Shown here: piece by piece, positions 40,451-49,099 of the stretch
How the letters are laid out: every line of letters begins with the position of its first letter
Position numbering within the stretch: position 1 is the stretch's first letter
Assembly (NCBI RefSeq): GCF_016924645.1
Contig: NZ_JAFFJV010000008.1
Coordinates: 62,001-126,000 of the forward strand
Direction of reading: 5' to 3'
Length of the DNA stretch: 64,000 nt
Source: Rufibacter psychrotolerans
Lineage (GTDB): Bacteria; Bacteroidota; Bacteroidia; Cytophagales; Hymenobacteraceae
Notes under the pieces: generated by a model
Told to the model about the DNA's origin: nothing
The model's database searches: none
The model's input: the letters and a program-made list of their open reading frames with translations, nothing else
Position numbers and translations under genes: made by a program

Positions 40451-41515
40451 CTAGTCGCGTGGTCCAGTATAGGTGTAGGTCTCAGTCCAGGTAGTTCTTG
40501 GAGAACCGGCCTGAATCATGGTGTAGGTAACTTCCATTGTTTTAGGAGTTCCATCCTCATCAAATGTGAAGGTGTTTACACCAGTTGCCTCTATTGTAGC
40601 TGCTCTTGCAGTAGCGCCAGGGGCAGGCTGACCATAGTTGTTAATTACACTTGCCACCGGATCAGTTAGGTCAGTGGTGTTTGAGTTGTCAAAGTTGAAA
40701 ACCGCCTGGAAGTTACCATAGTAGCTAGCACCTGATCCTGTGTCAAAGATGTGGCCATCAATGTCAAAGTCAATGTCATAGTACTCATTTGTATTAACAT
40801 CCAGCGTACGCAGCTCAATTGTTTTAGGATAGTAGCCCACAAAAGCAGGGTTGGTACGGTCTACCATGGTACCTTCAACGGTGTAAACACCATCATAGGC
40901 ATTCTTGGCTCCAATAGCGAAGATAGCTCTACCAAAGTTTCCGCTTACCGTTGCCTGGTTGGTGCTCAGTTTCAGCGGAATACCATACTTGAAGGCAAAG
41001 TCAAACAACTCTGGTTTAACGGTTACCGTCATGGTAGTGGCTCTTTCTCCCTTTTTAATGGTTACCTGGTTGGTAGAAAGGCTGTACACGCTTGCAGGCG
41101 CCACATCAAACAACTGCTCCTGCACTTCCTCTTCCGCATGGTCAGCTTCTTCCTCTGCTTCCTCTGGGTCTTCAATGCCCTCCATGGCGGCAGCCCGTGC
41201 ATCTGCTACAATTTTATTGTTGTAGGCACTGATGATGGTTGGATCAACGGTGACATCTACCACAATATCCTCAGGTGCTTGGTTGGTGCCAGAGTAACTA
41301 ATGGTTACATCGAACTCATCTTGAGGAACCACCGCAAATGATCTGGAGTAAACCGGATAGATGTATCCAGAAGAAGCATTGACCGTTGCCACGTCTGCAA
41401 ACTCTACCGTATTAGGCATTTCATCACTGTTGCCAGTGCGGTACTCATCGTCTAAGCAAGAGGTTAGTCCCAGGCAAAGGAGCGCTAAGGGAAATATATT
41501 TTTTAATGCTTTCAT
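40451..41515 (-). CDS. DUF1735-type lipoprotein of the third Sus unit
   Basis: A 354-residue outer-membrane lipoprotein, lipobox GLTSC then LDDEYRTG. The first half follows the pattern of the DUF1735 / BT_3987-like domain found in Sus-associated surface lipoproteins (FDVTISYSGTNQAPEDIVVD and SVYSLSTNQVTIKKGERATT). The second half is beta-rich and probably a ligand-binding or jelly-roll domain. Between the two is an acidic stretch (EDPEEAEEEADHAEEEVQEQ, near residues 112-131), unusual for this family. It is the last gene of the unit, after susD-like. Enzyme activity is not indicated. Lower GC than neighbouring genes. Confidence 0.78.
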   Translation of the reverse strand: MKALKNIFPLALLCLGLTSCLDDEYRTGNSDEMPNTVEFADVATVNASSGYIYPVYSRSFAVVPQDEFDVTISYSGTNQAPEDIVVDVTVDPTIISAYNNKIVADARAAAMEGIEDPEEAEEEADHAEEEVQEQLFDVAPASVYSLSTNQVTIKKGERATTMTVTVKPELFDFAFKYGIPLKLSTNQATVSGNFGRAIFAIGAKNAYDGVYTVEGTMVDRTNPAFVGYYPKTIELRTLDVNTNEYYDIDFDIDGHIFDTGSGASYYGNFQAVFNFDNSNTTDLTDPVASVINNYGQPAPGATARAATIEATGVNTFTFDEDGTPKTMEVTYTMIQAGSPRTTWTETYTYTGPRD

Positions 41516-41532
41516 TTTTATTTCTTTAAAGA

Positions 41533-43044
41533 TTATCTATCCCAGAATACAGTTGCAGTTTGGTGGTTGATCGGACCCTCGGCATTCACGTTAGCCGCGT
41601 TGTAGTTAAACTCAGCCTGCGGGTACATTAAACGCTTAGGAATCACGCGGCCGCTGCGGCTTACGTTTTGAGACAATGGAACGTTAGCTGGTACTCCAAG
41701 TCTTCTGTAGTCAGCCCAGGCCTCAAAGTTGTTGATACCTACCATGGCCAGGTATTTCTGAGTAACAATCAGCTCAATTTTATCTGCCGGCGTGGCATTG
41801 TCCTCTGCATCCCAGTCTACAATAGGTAAGCTCTGGGCCAGATACGCGTTTGCAGTGGCAACTGCATTGGGAACGCCTAACCATACGAAAGACTCAGTCA
41901 CAGCAGCTTCATACGCGGCTCTCGGATCGCCGGCAAGCCAGCCTCTCTGAATGGCTTCCGCTTGCAGGAACATGCTTTCTACCGAGGTGAAGAACCACTG
42001 TGGTTGGGTAGCGCTCTTGGCCAGGCCTGGACCTGCTACGCTGGAAGACTGAGACGCACTTGGTGAGGTAGACTCAAACAAGCCAAATTCAAAGCCTCTC
42101 CACTCCAACGGAGGGTTACCGGTTGGTTCAGCAGCTCTGGCAAAGAAGTACTGGTAACGAATGTCGTTAGAGCTCTTCATGGTGTTCAGCACAAAGTTGT
42201 TGGCTCTGTTGAAATCATCAGCAGAACTACCGCTAACCGTTTGCTTGTATGCATTCCAGAATGGGTTTTGCTTGCCTTCAGTCTGCGCGTAAGCTACGTT
42301 AACAGCAGCTGTCTCGCCAGAGGTCAGGAACCCGCCACCATCGGCCACAATTTTGTCTACTTCAGCCTTGCCGTTAAAGCCTGGTACCTGAGACTGACGC
42401 AGGATTAACTTCAGGCGCTGCGAGTTGATCAGTTTTCTCCACATGGCTTTGTCACCAGAGAAAACGGCATCGGCGTTCTCCATTTCTGTGGTTACGTTGG
42501 CAGCAGCCATCATGTCATTGGCGGCATCCAGCTCAGCCAGGAGGCTGTTGTAGATATCCTGGCCTTTGTCATACTTAGGCAGGATGTGCTCAGCCACGTT
42601 GAAGGCCTCTGTGTAGGGCACGTTGTTGTACTGGTCAACCAGGTACATGAAACCAATGGCTTTGTAAAGCTTGGCAACGGCTACGTAGAACGTTTCACCA
42701 GAAGCCTCGGCTTTGTTTTCCATGATATCAACGTCCATCAGAATGTCATACCAGCCAGTCCACTCATCGGTCTCATAGGTACTGGTGATGTCATAGTTCT
42801 CTAGCGGAAGGCTTTGCCCGAATGTTCCGGAACGTGCCCAATATCCCATCCAGTGGCCGGCAAACATGTAAGAGGTAGCCATTCTGGCGGCCGTGCTGTG
42901 CTGTACCCTAGGCAGGATCAACGCCGGGCCTACAGACTCTGTGGTAGGGGCGTTAGGGTTATCGTTAATATCAAAGAAGTCGTCACTGCAGCCAGCTGAG
43001 AACAGCATGAGCAATGCAAAAACGGAATATATTATTTTTTTCAT
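41533..43044 (-). CDS. SusD-like lipoprotein (SusD-like_2 type, pair 3)
   Basis: A 503-residue outer-membrane lipoprotein, lipobox FSAGC followed by SDDFFDINDNPNAPT (the family DxNxNPNxP motif). AVAKLYKAIGFMYLVDQYNN and FEAWADYRRLGVP are the other conserved blocks. It is expected to form the lid of the SusC channel. The gene follows its susC after 21 nt and precedes the DUF1735 lipoprotein by 17 nt, so all three form one transcript. Sequence is lower in GC than the rest of the window, like its partners. Confidence 0.92.
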   Translation of the reverse strand: MKKIIYSVFALLMLFSAGCSDDFFDINDNPNAPTTESVGPALILPRVQHSTAARMATSYMFAGHWMGYWARSGTFGQSLPLENYDITSTYETDEWTGWYDILMDVDIMENKAEASGETFYVAVAKLYKAIGFMYLVDQYNNVPYTEAFNVAEHILPKYDKGQDIYNSLLAELDAANDMMAAANVTTEMENADAVFSGDKAMWRKLINSQRLKLILRQSQVPGFNGKAEVDKIVADGGGFLTSGETAAVNVAYAQTEGKQNPFWNAYKQTVSGSSADDFNRANNFVLNTMKSSNDIRYQYFFARAAEPTGNPPLEWRGFEFGLFESTSPSASQSSSVAGPGLAKSATQPQWFFTSVESMFLQAEAIQRGWLAGDPRAAYEAAVTESFVWLGVPNAVATANAYLAQSLPIVDWDAEDNATPADKIELIVTQKYLAMVGINNFEAWADYRRLGVPANVPLSQNVSRSGRVIPKRLMYPQAEFNYNAANVNAEGPINHQTATVFWDR

Positions 43045-43065
43045 TTTACTGGATCTAGGTTTGTT

Positions 43066-46000
43066 TTAGAATCTTACTGTAACGCTTCCACCAAATGTTC
43101 TGGTAGGAGGATTGATCTGAGAGTTGGTGATACCTGAGGTGTTACCAGTAGTGGCGAAGTTGAAGTCAGGATCCTGGAACTCGTTGGTCTTAGGCACCCA
43201 CAGGAACAGGTTTCTACCGGTCAACGCAACGGTTACTCCTTTCACTACTTTCAGTCTGCTTAAGAAGGTGGTTGGAACCTCATAGCTAAGCGCCAACTCA
43301 CGCAGTCTCCAATGGTCTGCACTGGTGATGAAGTTAGCTCCCACATCCTGGAATACACCGGTATAGAAACTGTTGATGTCGTTTACAGTAACAGTGGTGT
43401 TAGGGATGTAAGTTCCTGGGTTTTCTGGGTCTTGGTACACTGAGTTAGGGAACACAAATCTCTCCCGGTTGTTACGGGCGGTAGCCACAGAAACACCGGT
43501 CCAGGCCATGTCAGCACCAATGTTGTGGTAAGCCACGTGACCTCCTTTGTATTCAAACAGGGCAGATAAGTTAAGGCCTTTCCAGGCTACAGATGGGTTA
43601 AGACCTACAATCCATTTAGGAAGTGAGCGGCCAAACTGCTGCAGGGTAGAGTTCTGAGTTGGCAAACCAGTAAAGGCATCAACAATCACGCGGCCTTGCT
43701 CATCTCTGTTGTAATCAGTTGCCTTGATAGCGAAAGCGGGCTGGCCCACAATAGCGTAGTTGGCGGTACCAGTGGTGTAACCACCAATAAAGATCTCATC
43801 CAACCCTTGGAAGATGCTCTTGATTTCGCTGTCCAGGTAAGTAGCGTTGGCTCTGAACTCAACTTCAACATCGCCTAATTGTACCAATGGAGTTAAGCGT
43901 AAGTCTAACTCAAGTCCTTTGTTCACGAAAGAGGCGGCATTCACATACGCATTGTTGTAACCTGTGGCAGAAGAAACTGCAACCGGGATGATCTGGTCAT
44001 CCATGTTTTGGTGGTAGTAAGTAGCCTCCAGGTTGATTCTACCGTCTAAGAAGCCAGTCTCAACACCAAGTTCTTTACTTTCAATAAACTCAGGCTTCAG
44101 TTCAGCGTCATACGTGGTGTTACCGGCTGTGAAACCTGGCACATCACCGTAAGGGAACCCGGCTCCCTGAGAGAAGGTTGGCGCTAGCTGATAAGGATCA
44201 ATGTCGGCGTTACCGGTCTGGTTCCAGGAACCTCTCACTTTCAGGTAGGAGATGATTCTGTTGTCCTGTAACATAGGAATAGCGTCTGACAGCACCAAGG
44301 ATGCACTCACGCCTGGGTAGAAGAAAGAGTTGTTGTTGGCACCCAGTACAGAGGTTTTGTCGTTACGGCCGGTTAATTCAACGTGTGCCCACTCACGGAA
44401 GTGGAGACCTACGCTACCGTACACAGAGAACAGTCTTGATCTGCTGAAAGGAGAAGAACCGTTCAGCTCACCAGTACGGTTGCTTACGTTGAACAATTCA
44501 GGAACCACCAGGTTGGCGGCACCCACTCTGGTGTCACGGGCTTCGGTCTGGCGTACGTACGTACCCACTATTCCGTCAACTTTGAAGTCTTCAGTGAACT
44601 GGTAGTTCAAGCTGGCGAAAGCCTCAGAAGAAAGACGGGTGCTTCTGTAAGATCTTTCCTGCACTGAACCCGGGATGATGTCTTTCCCACGGCTAATACC
44701 AAAGGCATTTGGCATTTCACCTTTTGAGGTAAACCGCTCATTGATGAAGCGAGACGTTAAACCGGCTCTGTACGTGAATGACAGCCAGTCAGCGGCTTTG
44801 AAGTTCAGATCAAGGTTAGATAATAAATCTTCGCGCTTGCCGTCATTTCTCCAGTTATCCAGGGCAAAGTATGGGTTAAGACCATAATCATTGAACCAGG
44901 TGTTGTAGTCAGCAAACGGAGCGTTGATGTTTTTGTACTTTGAAATTGGAATCTGGGCAGGGGTGTTGAAGATCTGGTCCATCAGGCCGCTGTTACCGCC
45001 TACGCCAAGGCCAATGTAGAAGTCAGACATTCCCTGGTCATGGAATACGTCATAGTTCTGCTGGATGTAGTTGGTGTTCAAGCCAACTTTCAGTCTGCCG
45101 TATTCTCTGCCGGCGTTCAATCTGATACCGGTTCTGCGGTTTTCATCATCTGGAACAATGCCCTTGATCATGGCGTCCTGGAAGCTCAGGTAGAAATCTT
45201 TCGCGCCAATGGACACGTTGTTCTGGGTAGTAACCCCGGTGTTGAAGAAGTCTTCGCGCTCATCTGTAGGGCTGTAACGAACTTCTTCTATGCTGCCATC
45301 GGGCAGGGTTCTACCAGTCTGGCGCATAGTACCGTCAAAAGCCGGTCCCCAAGACCAGTTCTCATAAGGAATGTACGTGCCAGGGGCACCGCTACCAAAC
45401 TGCTTCTGCAGTTTAGGGAAGAAAGAGATTTGAGAAAGCTGGGTAGAGTGGCTAACCGTTACAGATGGTTTCTCATCCAGCGTGCCTCTCTTGGTCTGTA
45501 CAATGATAACCCCGTTACGGGCATCTGGACCGTAGATAGCCGCACCGGAGGCACCTTTCAAGACAGTTACATTGTCAATGTCGTTGGGGTTGATGGAAGA
45601 CAGGTAGTTGATATCTGCCGGTACACCGTCCAACAAAAGGAGGGGGTTGTTGTTACCAGTTAAGGAGCGGATACCGCGAAGGTTGATTCGCACGTTCTCA
45701 AAAACCCCGTTGTTCACCGATGTAATGTTCAAACCAGATACCTTTCCCTGTAAGCCGTTGGCTACGTTTACCGGGTTGGCTCTGGTCACAATTTCATCCG
45801 TAACGGTAGTGGCCGCATATCCCACTTCTTTTTTCTGTCTTTCAATACCCAAGGCAGTTACCACTACCTCGCTCAGGGCACGCGCGTCTGTTACCAGGCG
45901 TACGTTAATGGTGGTTTGGTTGCCAATGGCTACCTCCTGGTTGGTGTACCCAATAAAAGAGAACACCAGAGTACCACCGGTGGCGGGTACAGTGATGGAG

Positions 46001-46182
46001 TAACCACCGTTCACATCTGTGGGGGCAGCTGTGCTGGTGCCTTTGAGTTGGACTGTTACCCCAGGCATGCCTTCGCCGTTGGCGGCGTCAGTCACTCTTC
46101 CTGTGATAGTCTTTGTTTGAGCCATGGCTTCATTGAGAAGCACAGACATCAAGAAAAGACTCAATAGTAAGATTTTCTTCAT
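43066..46182 (-). CDS. SusC/RagA-family TonB-dependent receptor (pair 3)
   Basis: A 1038-residue outer-membrane transporter. Signal peptide (about residues 1-21, LSLFLMSVLLNEAMA), regulatory domain beginning KTITGRVTDAANGEGMPGV, then LSEVVVTALGIERQKKEVG, a plug with LLLDGVPADINY and VTVLKGASGAAIYGPDARN, and a barrel ending VTVRF. It shares the ALGIERQ-type linker with the receptor of pair 2, so these two are closer to each other than to pair 1. The gene's base composition is clearly lower in GC than pair 1, suggesting separate acquisition or different expression-level selection. Confidence 0.95.
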   Translation of the reverse strand: MKKILLLSLFLMSVLLNEAMAQTKTITGRVTDAANGEGMPGVTVQLKGTSTAAPTDVNGGYSITVPATGGTLVFSFIGYTNQEVAIGNQTTINVRLVTDARALSEVVVTALGIERQKKEVGYAATTVTDEIVTRANPVNVANGLQGKVSGLNITSVNNGVFENVRINLRGIRSLTGNNNPLLLLDGVPADINYLSSINPNDIDNVTVLKGASGAAIYGPDARNGVIIVQTKRGTLDEKPSVTVSHSTQLSQISFFPKLQKQFGSGAPGTYIPYENWSWGPAFDGTMRQTGRTLPDGSIEEVRYSPTDEREDFFNTGVTTQNNVSIGAKDFYLSFQDAMIKGIVPDDENRRTGIRLNAGREYGRLKVGLNTNYIQQNYDVFHDQGMSDFYIGLGVGGNSGLMDQIFNTPAQIPISKYKNINAPFADYNTWFNDYGLNPYFALDNWRNDGKREDLLSNLDLNFKAADWLSFTYRAGLTSRFINERFTSKGEMPNAFGISRGKDIIPGSVQERSYRSTRLSSEAFASLNYQFTEDFKVDGIVGTYVRQTEARDTRVGAANLVVPELFNVSNRTGELNGSSPFSRSRLFSVYGSVGLHFREWAHVELTGRNDKTSVLGANNNSFFYPGVSASLVLSDAIPMLQDNRIISYLKVRGSWNQTGNADIDPYQLAPTFSQGAGFPYGDVPGFTAGNTTYDAELKPEFIESKELGVETGFLDGRINLEATYYHQNMDDQIIPVAVSSATGYNNAYVNAASFVNKGLELDLRLTPLVQLGDVEVEFRANATYLDSEIKSIFQGLDEIFIGGYTTGTANYAIVGQPAFAIKATDYNRDEQGRVIVDAFTGLPTQNSTLQQFGRSLPKWIVGLNPSVAWKGLNLSALFEYKGGHVAYHNIGADMAWTGVSVATARNNRERFVFPNSVYQDPENPGTYIPNTTVTVNDINSFYTGVFQDVGANFITSADHWRLRELALSYEVPTTFLSRLKVVKGVTVALTGRNLFLWVPKTNEFQDPDFNFATTGNTSGITNSQINPPTRTFGGSVTVRF

Positions 46183-46235
46183 GTTGGTATAGGTTTTTGT
46201 TTGTTAATGAACGGTTAATAATAAGCGTTTTCTCT

Positions 46236-46252
46236 CACAAATAAAATTTGTG
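46236..46252. promoter_or_regulatory. 17-bp dyad upstream of the third SusC
   Basis: CACAAAT-AAA-ATTTGTG is a perfect inverted repeat 53 nt before the susC ATG; a possible operator. No matching regulator is in the window. Confidence 0.3.
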
Positions 46253-46921
46253 TTAATTTTCACAACACCGGTTTAAACTGAGTTTTCATGGTTAAATGCA
46301 AATTGGTTAAAGGTTGGTTTGGTTTGTAGTTAGGATGATATTGAAAGGCGTAATTGCATGCAAATGTGGTAGTTGCATTTAGGTAAAAAGTTGTAAATGC
46401 AAAAGCGGTGGGCGTGGGCAATAAGGTTTTATATCACAGCTATTCTATTATTCAAAGGAAAAGCTTACGCCTTAAAATAATGAAGAAATAGGGGTGATGA
46501 GAGGGCTGCGTATTTATTGGTGAATTGCGTATTAATAAATCATAAACCCGAGCAATAATATGTTAACCGAATCTTCTTGACTCCAAAGCAAGCAGATCCT
46601 CTAGCGCGCGATCTGATGGGTGGGCAGAAAAACATAGTCCTTGTAAAAGGTGCTGACCTTTTAGTGCAAGATGGAATGAAGCAAGGGGCGAGGCGGAGGT
46701 GTTGACCTGCTGTAAGGTCATCGGGACAAGGTTGCTGGGCTAGATTCTAATTCTTCCTTCTTCATTCCAACGCGTTATGAATGGTAATGTTCCACCCGTG
46801 ATACGTGCATCTATGAAGAAGGTTGCGCGGGCTGGCTGGGGTATTTGCTTTTTCTTCTCCCTGGTGAAAACAAATAGCGTTTGCGAGGAAAATAAGCTCA
46901 GGAGTTGCTGCCCGGTGCGGG

Positions 46922-46955
46922 GTTTCGGGGCTGATTTTACGAAAAAGCAAAAAAG
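46922..46955. repeat. Intergenic near-palindrome, copy 15 (weak)
   Basis: GTTTCGGGGCTGATTTTAC then GAAAAAGCAAAAAAGG; the right arm is badly degraded. Confidence 0.4.
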
Positions 46956-46980
46956 GCAGGACCGGTAAGGTCCTGCCTTT
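46952..46980. terminator. Intrinsic terminator downstream of the ABC exporter
   Basis: A 12-bp stem, AAAGGCAGGACC (46952-46963) with GGTCCTGCCTTT (46969-46980), loop GGTAA. It is 94 nt past the ABC transporter stop on the minus strand. Confidence 0.8.
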
Positions 46981-47002
46981 CCGGGCCGCAAACCAAGGAC
47001 CT

Positions 47003-47038
47003 GATTTGCGGCCGTTTTAGGAAATAGGGCTCAAAAAC
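47003..47038. repeat. Intergenic near-palindrome, copy 16
   Basis: Arms GATTTGCGGCCGTTTTA and GAAATAGGGCTCAAAAAC, downstream of the ABC exporter. Confidence 0.7.
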
Positions 47039-47074
47039 CGCATGCCTTTGGCAAGGCGTGTGGTGGAGGGGGCG

Positions 47075-48895
47075 TTAATGCACGTCAAACTGTAGCTTGA
47101 GCAAATTGGCGTAAATGCCCTCAGGGTTGTTGGCCAGTTCCTCGTGCGGGCCTTGCTCCACAATCTGCCCCTTGTCAATGACCAGGATCTTGTCCACTTT
47201 CCTGATGGTGGCCAGGCGGTGGGCAATGATAATGGTGGTTCTGTTCTTCATCAATTCATCCATGGCCTCCTGCACCAGCATCTCAGACTCAGAGTCTAGC
47301 GAACTGGTGGCCTCGTCCAGGATCAGGATGGCGGGGTCCTTCAGGATGGCGCGGGCAATGGCGATGCGCTGGCGCTGCCCACCCGAGAGCTTGATGCCGC
47401 GTTCGCCCACCACCGTGTTAAAGGCGTCTGGGAACGACTGAATAAACTGCAGCGCGTTGGCTTTCTGGGCCGCCATTAATACCTCTTCATCGGTGGCATC
47501 GGGCCGGCCGTAGGCAATGTTCTCCCTAATGGTTCCGCCAAACAGCAGCACCTCCTGCGGCACAATGGCCATGTTGCCCCGCAAGTCGTGCAGGTGCAGG
47601 AGGTTGATGTTCTGGCCGTCCACAAAAATAGCGCCCTGGTCTACCTTGTAGAACTTCATGAGCAGCTGCGCAATGGTAGACTTGCCGGCCCCGCTGGAGC
47701 CCACCAGGGCAATCTTCTCGCCGGCCCTTATCTCAAAGTGGATGTTCTGCAGGACCTGAATGTCCGGGCGGGTAGGGTAGGAGAAGCCCACGTGCTCGTA
47801 CCGAACGTTGCCGTTGAGCTTGATAGCCGAGGAAACCGGCAGCGACAAATCTTTCTGCTCCAGCGGAAGATCCAAGATCTCCAGGATGCGCTCAGACGCC
47901 CCAATAGACACCTGAATCTTGGCGTACAGGTCGCCCAGACCCGCCACCGAGGCCCCGATAAAGGAGGTGTACAGGATAAAGGAGGTCAGTTGGCCAAACG
48001 TAAGGTCGCCGCGCTGCACCAGGGTGGCCCCGTACCAGATCACCAGGATAATGCCCCCGAAGAGCCCGATGATGATAAAGGAGATAAACGCCCCACGGTA
48101 AAAGGAGGTAGAAATGGCCGTGCTCACCGAGCGGTTGAGCGCCTGCTTGTAGCGGTTAATCTCAAACAGCTCATTGGTGAACGCCTTTACCACCTGAATG
48201 GCCTGCAGGGTCTCCTCCACAATCACGTTGGTGACCGCCAACTCATCCTGCGTCTTGCGCGAGAGCTTTTTGAGCTTTTTTCCGAAAACCACCGCCAAAA
48301 TGACCAAGACCGGAAACGTGGCCAGCATGAACAGAGAGAGTTTCACCGAGATGAACATGATAAACCCAATGCCCACCAGCAAGGTGGTCACCTGCCGGAA
48401 CAGCTCGGCCAGCGTGATGGAGAAGCCGTCCTGGATATAACTCACGTCTGAAGTGATGCGGCTGGTAATTTCCCCCACCCGGCGTTGCTCAAAAAAGGTG
48501 AGCGGCAGACCCATGAAGTGGCTGTAGAGGCTCTGGCGCACATCGGCAATGGCGCGCTCGCTTACCTGCGCAAAGAAGTACACCCTAAAGAAGGAGAAAA
48601 TCCCCTGCAGGGCAATCACGCCAAACAAGAGCAGGGCAATGAGGTCAATGTCCTGGGTGAAAGCGGTGGGTTTGCCTACCGCCGCATCAATGAGCATGCC
48701 GGTCACCGCCGGAAACGCCATGAAAGTAAGGCTGGAAAAAAGCAGAAAAACCAAGCCCGTGTAAAACTTGCCCCGGTACGGAAGGAGAAATCTAAAGATC
48801 TGAAGACCGCGGCGCAGGCTTTCTTTGCTCAGCCTGGCTTTGCCTTCTGTTTCAAGTCCGGATGCCGCTCCCGGCCCGAATCCTCGTTTTGCCAT
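47075..48895 (-). CDS. ABC exporter, fused permease and ATPase (MsbA/LmrA type)
   Basis: A 606-residue half-transporter acting as a homodimer in the inner membrane. Six transmembrane helices lie within residues 40-330 (ABC_membrane domain), the ATPase domain follows. Walker A GSSGAGKST is at 399-407, Q-loop Q447, signature LSGGQ at 503-507, Walker B ILILDE at 523-528 and H-loop His559. Family members export lipids (MsbA) or drugs; the substrate cannot be told from sequence. The N-terminal ~20 residues are Gly/Ala-rich and disordered. The gene stands alone on its strand. Confidence 0.95.
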   Translation of the reverse strand: MAKRGFGPGAASGLETEGKARLSKESLRRGLQIFRFLLPYRGKFYTGLVFLLFSSLTFMAFPAVTGMLIDAAVGKPTAFTQDIDLIALLLFGVIALQGIFSFFRVYFFAQVSERAIADVRQSLYSHFMGLPLTFFEQRRVGEITSRITSDVSYIQDGFSITLAELFRQVTTLLVGIGFIMFISVKLSLFMLATFPVLVILAVVFGKKLKKLSRKTQDELAVTNVIVEETLQAIQVVKAFTNELFEINRYKQALNRSVSTAISTSFYRGAFISFIIIGLFGGIILVIWYGATLVQRGDLTFGQLTSFILYTSFIGASVAGLGDLYAKIQVSIGASERILEILDLPLEQKDLSLPVSSAIKLNGNVRYEHVGFSYPTRPDIQVLQNIHFEIRAGEKIALVGSSGAGKSTIAQLLMKFYKVDQGAIFVDGQNINLLHLHDLRGNMAIVPQEVLLFGGTIRENIAYGRPDATDEEVLMAAQKANALQFIQSFPDAFNTVVGERGIKLSGGQRQRIAIARAILKDPAILILDEATSSLDSESEMLVQEAMDELMKNRTTIIIAHRLATIRKVDKILVIDKGQIVEQGPHEELANNPEGIYANLLKLQFDVH

Positions 48896-48961
48896 GTATG
48901 ACTACCTGTTTGGAAAAAAGAGCGCCCCTTTGGCCATCTCTATGCTTACTCTGGTAACCCC

Positions 48962-49009
48962 AACTTTGTTTTGGGGCGGTTTCCCGTGAAACTGCCCCAA
49001 AACAAAGTT
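48962..49009. terminator. Palindrome copy 17, extended to a 22-bp terminator-like hairpin
   Basis: Left arm 48962-48983 and right arm 48988-49009 pair over 22 bp (one G-T), loop CCGT. The core TTTTGGGGC...GCCCCAAAA is the repeat family core, and the outer AACTTTG/CAAAGTT extends it. It lies between the convergent-by-position ABC and SSS genes, both minus strand. Confidence 0.85.
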
Positions 49010-49099
49010 TGCGCGGCGTTACCCACTCGGCAACCCGCAAAGGTAGGTATTACAACTGAATCCATGGTTACCCACGGGGAGAGATTAGGGCCGTCCGCT

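Larger units (their letters stand above)
46183..47074. other. Gene-free AT-rich region upstream of the third SusC
   Basis: 892 nt with no convincing gene (frames on either strand look random). Contains a 17-bp dyad near the SusC start, a terminator-like hairpin and two palindrome copies. The 46.2-46.6 kb part is the most AT-rich of the window and should hold the Sus promoter. Confidence 0.6.

Noticed and set aside
46740-46991. 83- and 62-residue frames upstream of the ABC exporter
   Set aside because: They overlap a terminator hairpin and a palindrome copy, and their protein sequence is Arg/Lys/Phe noise.
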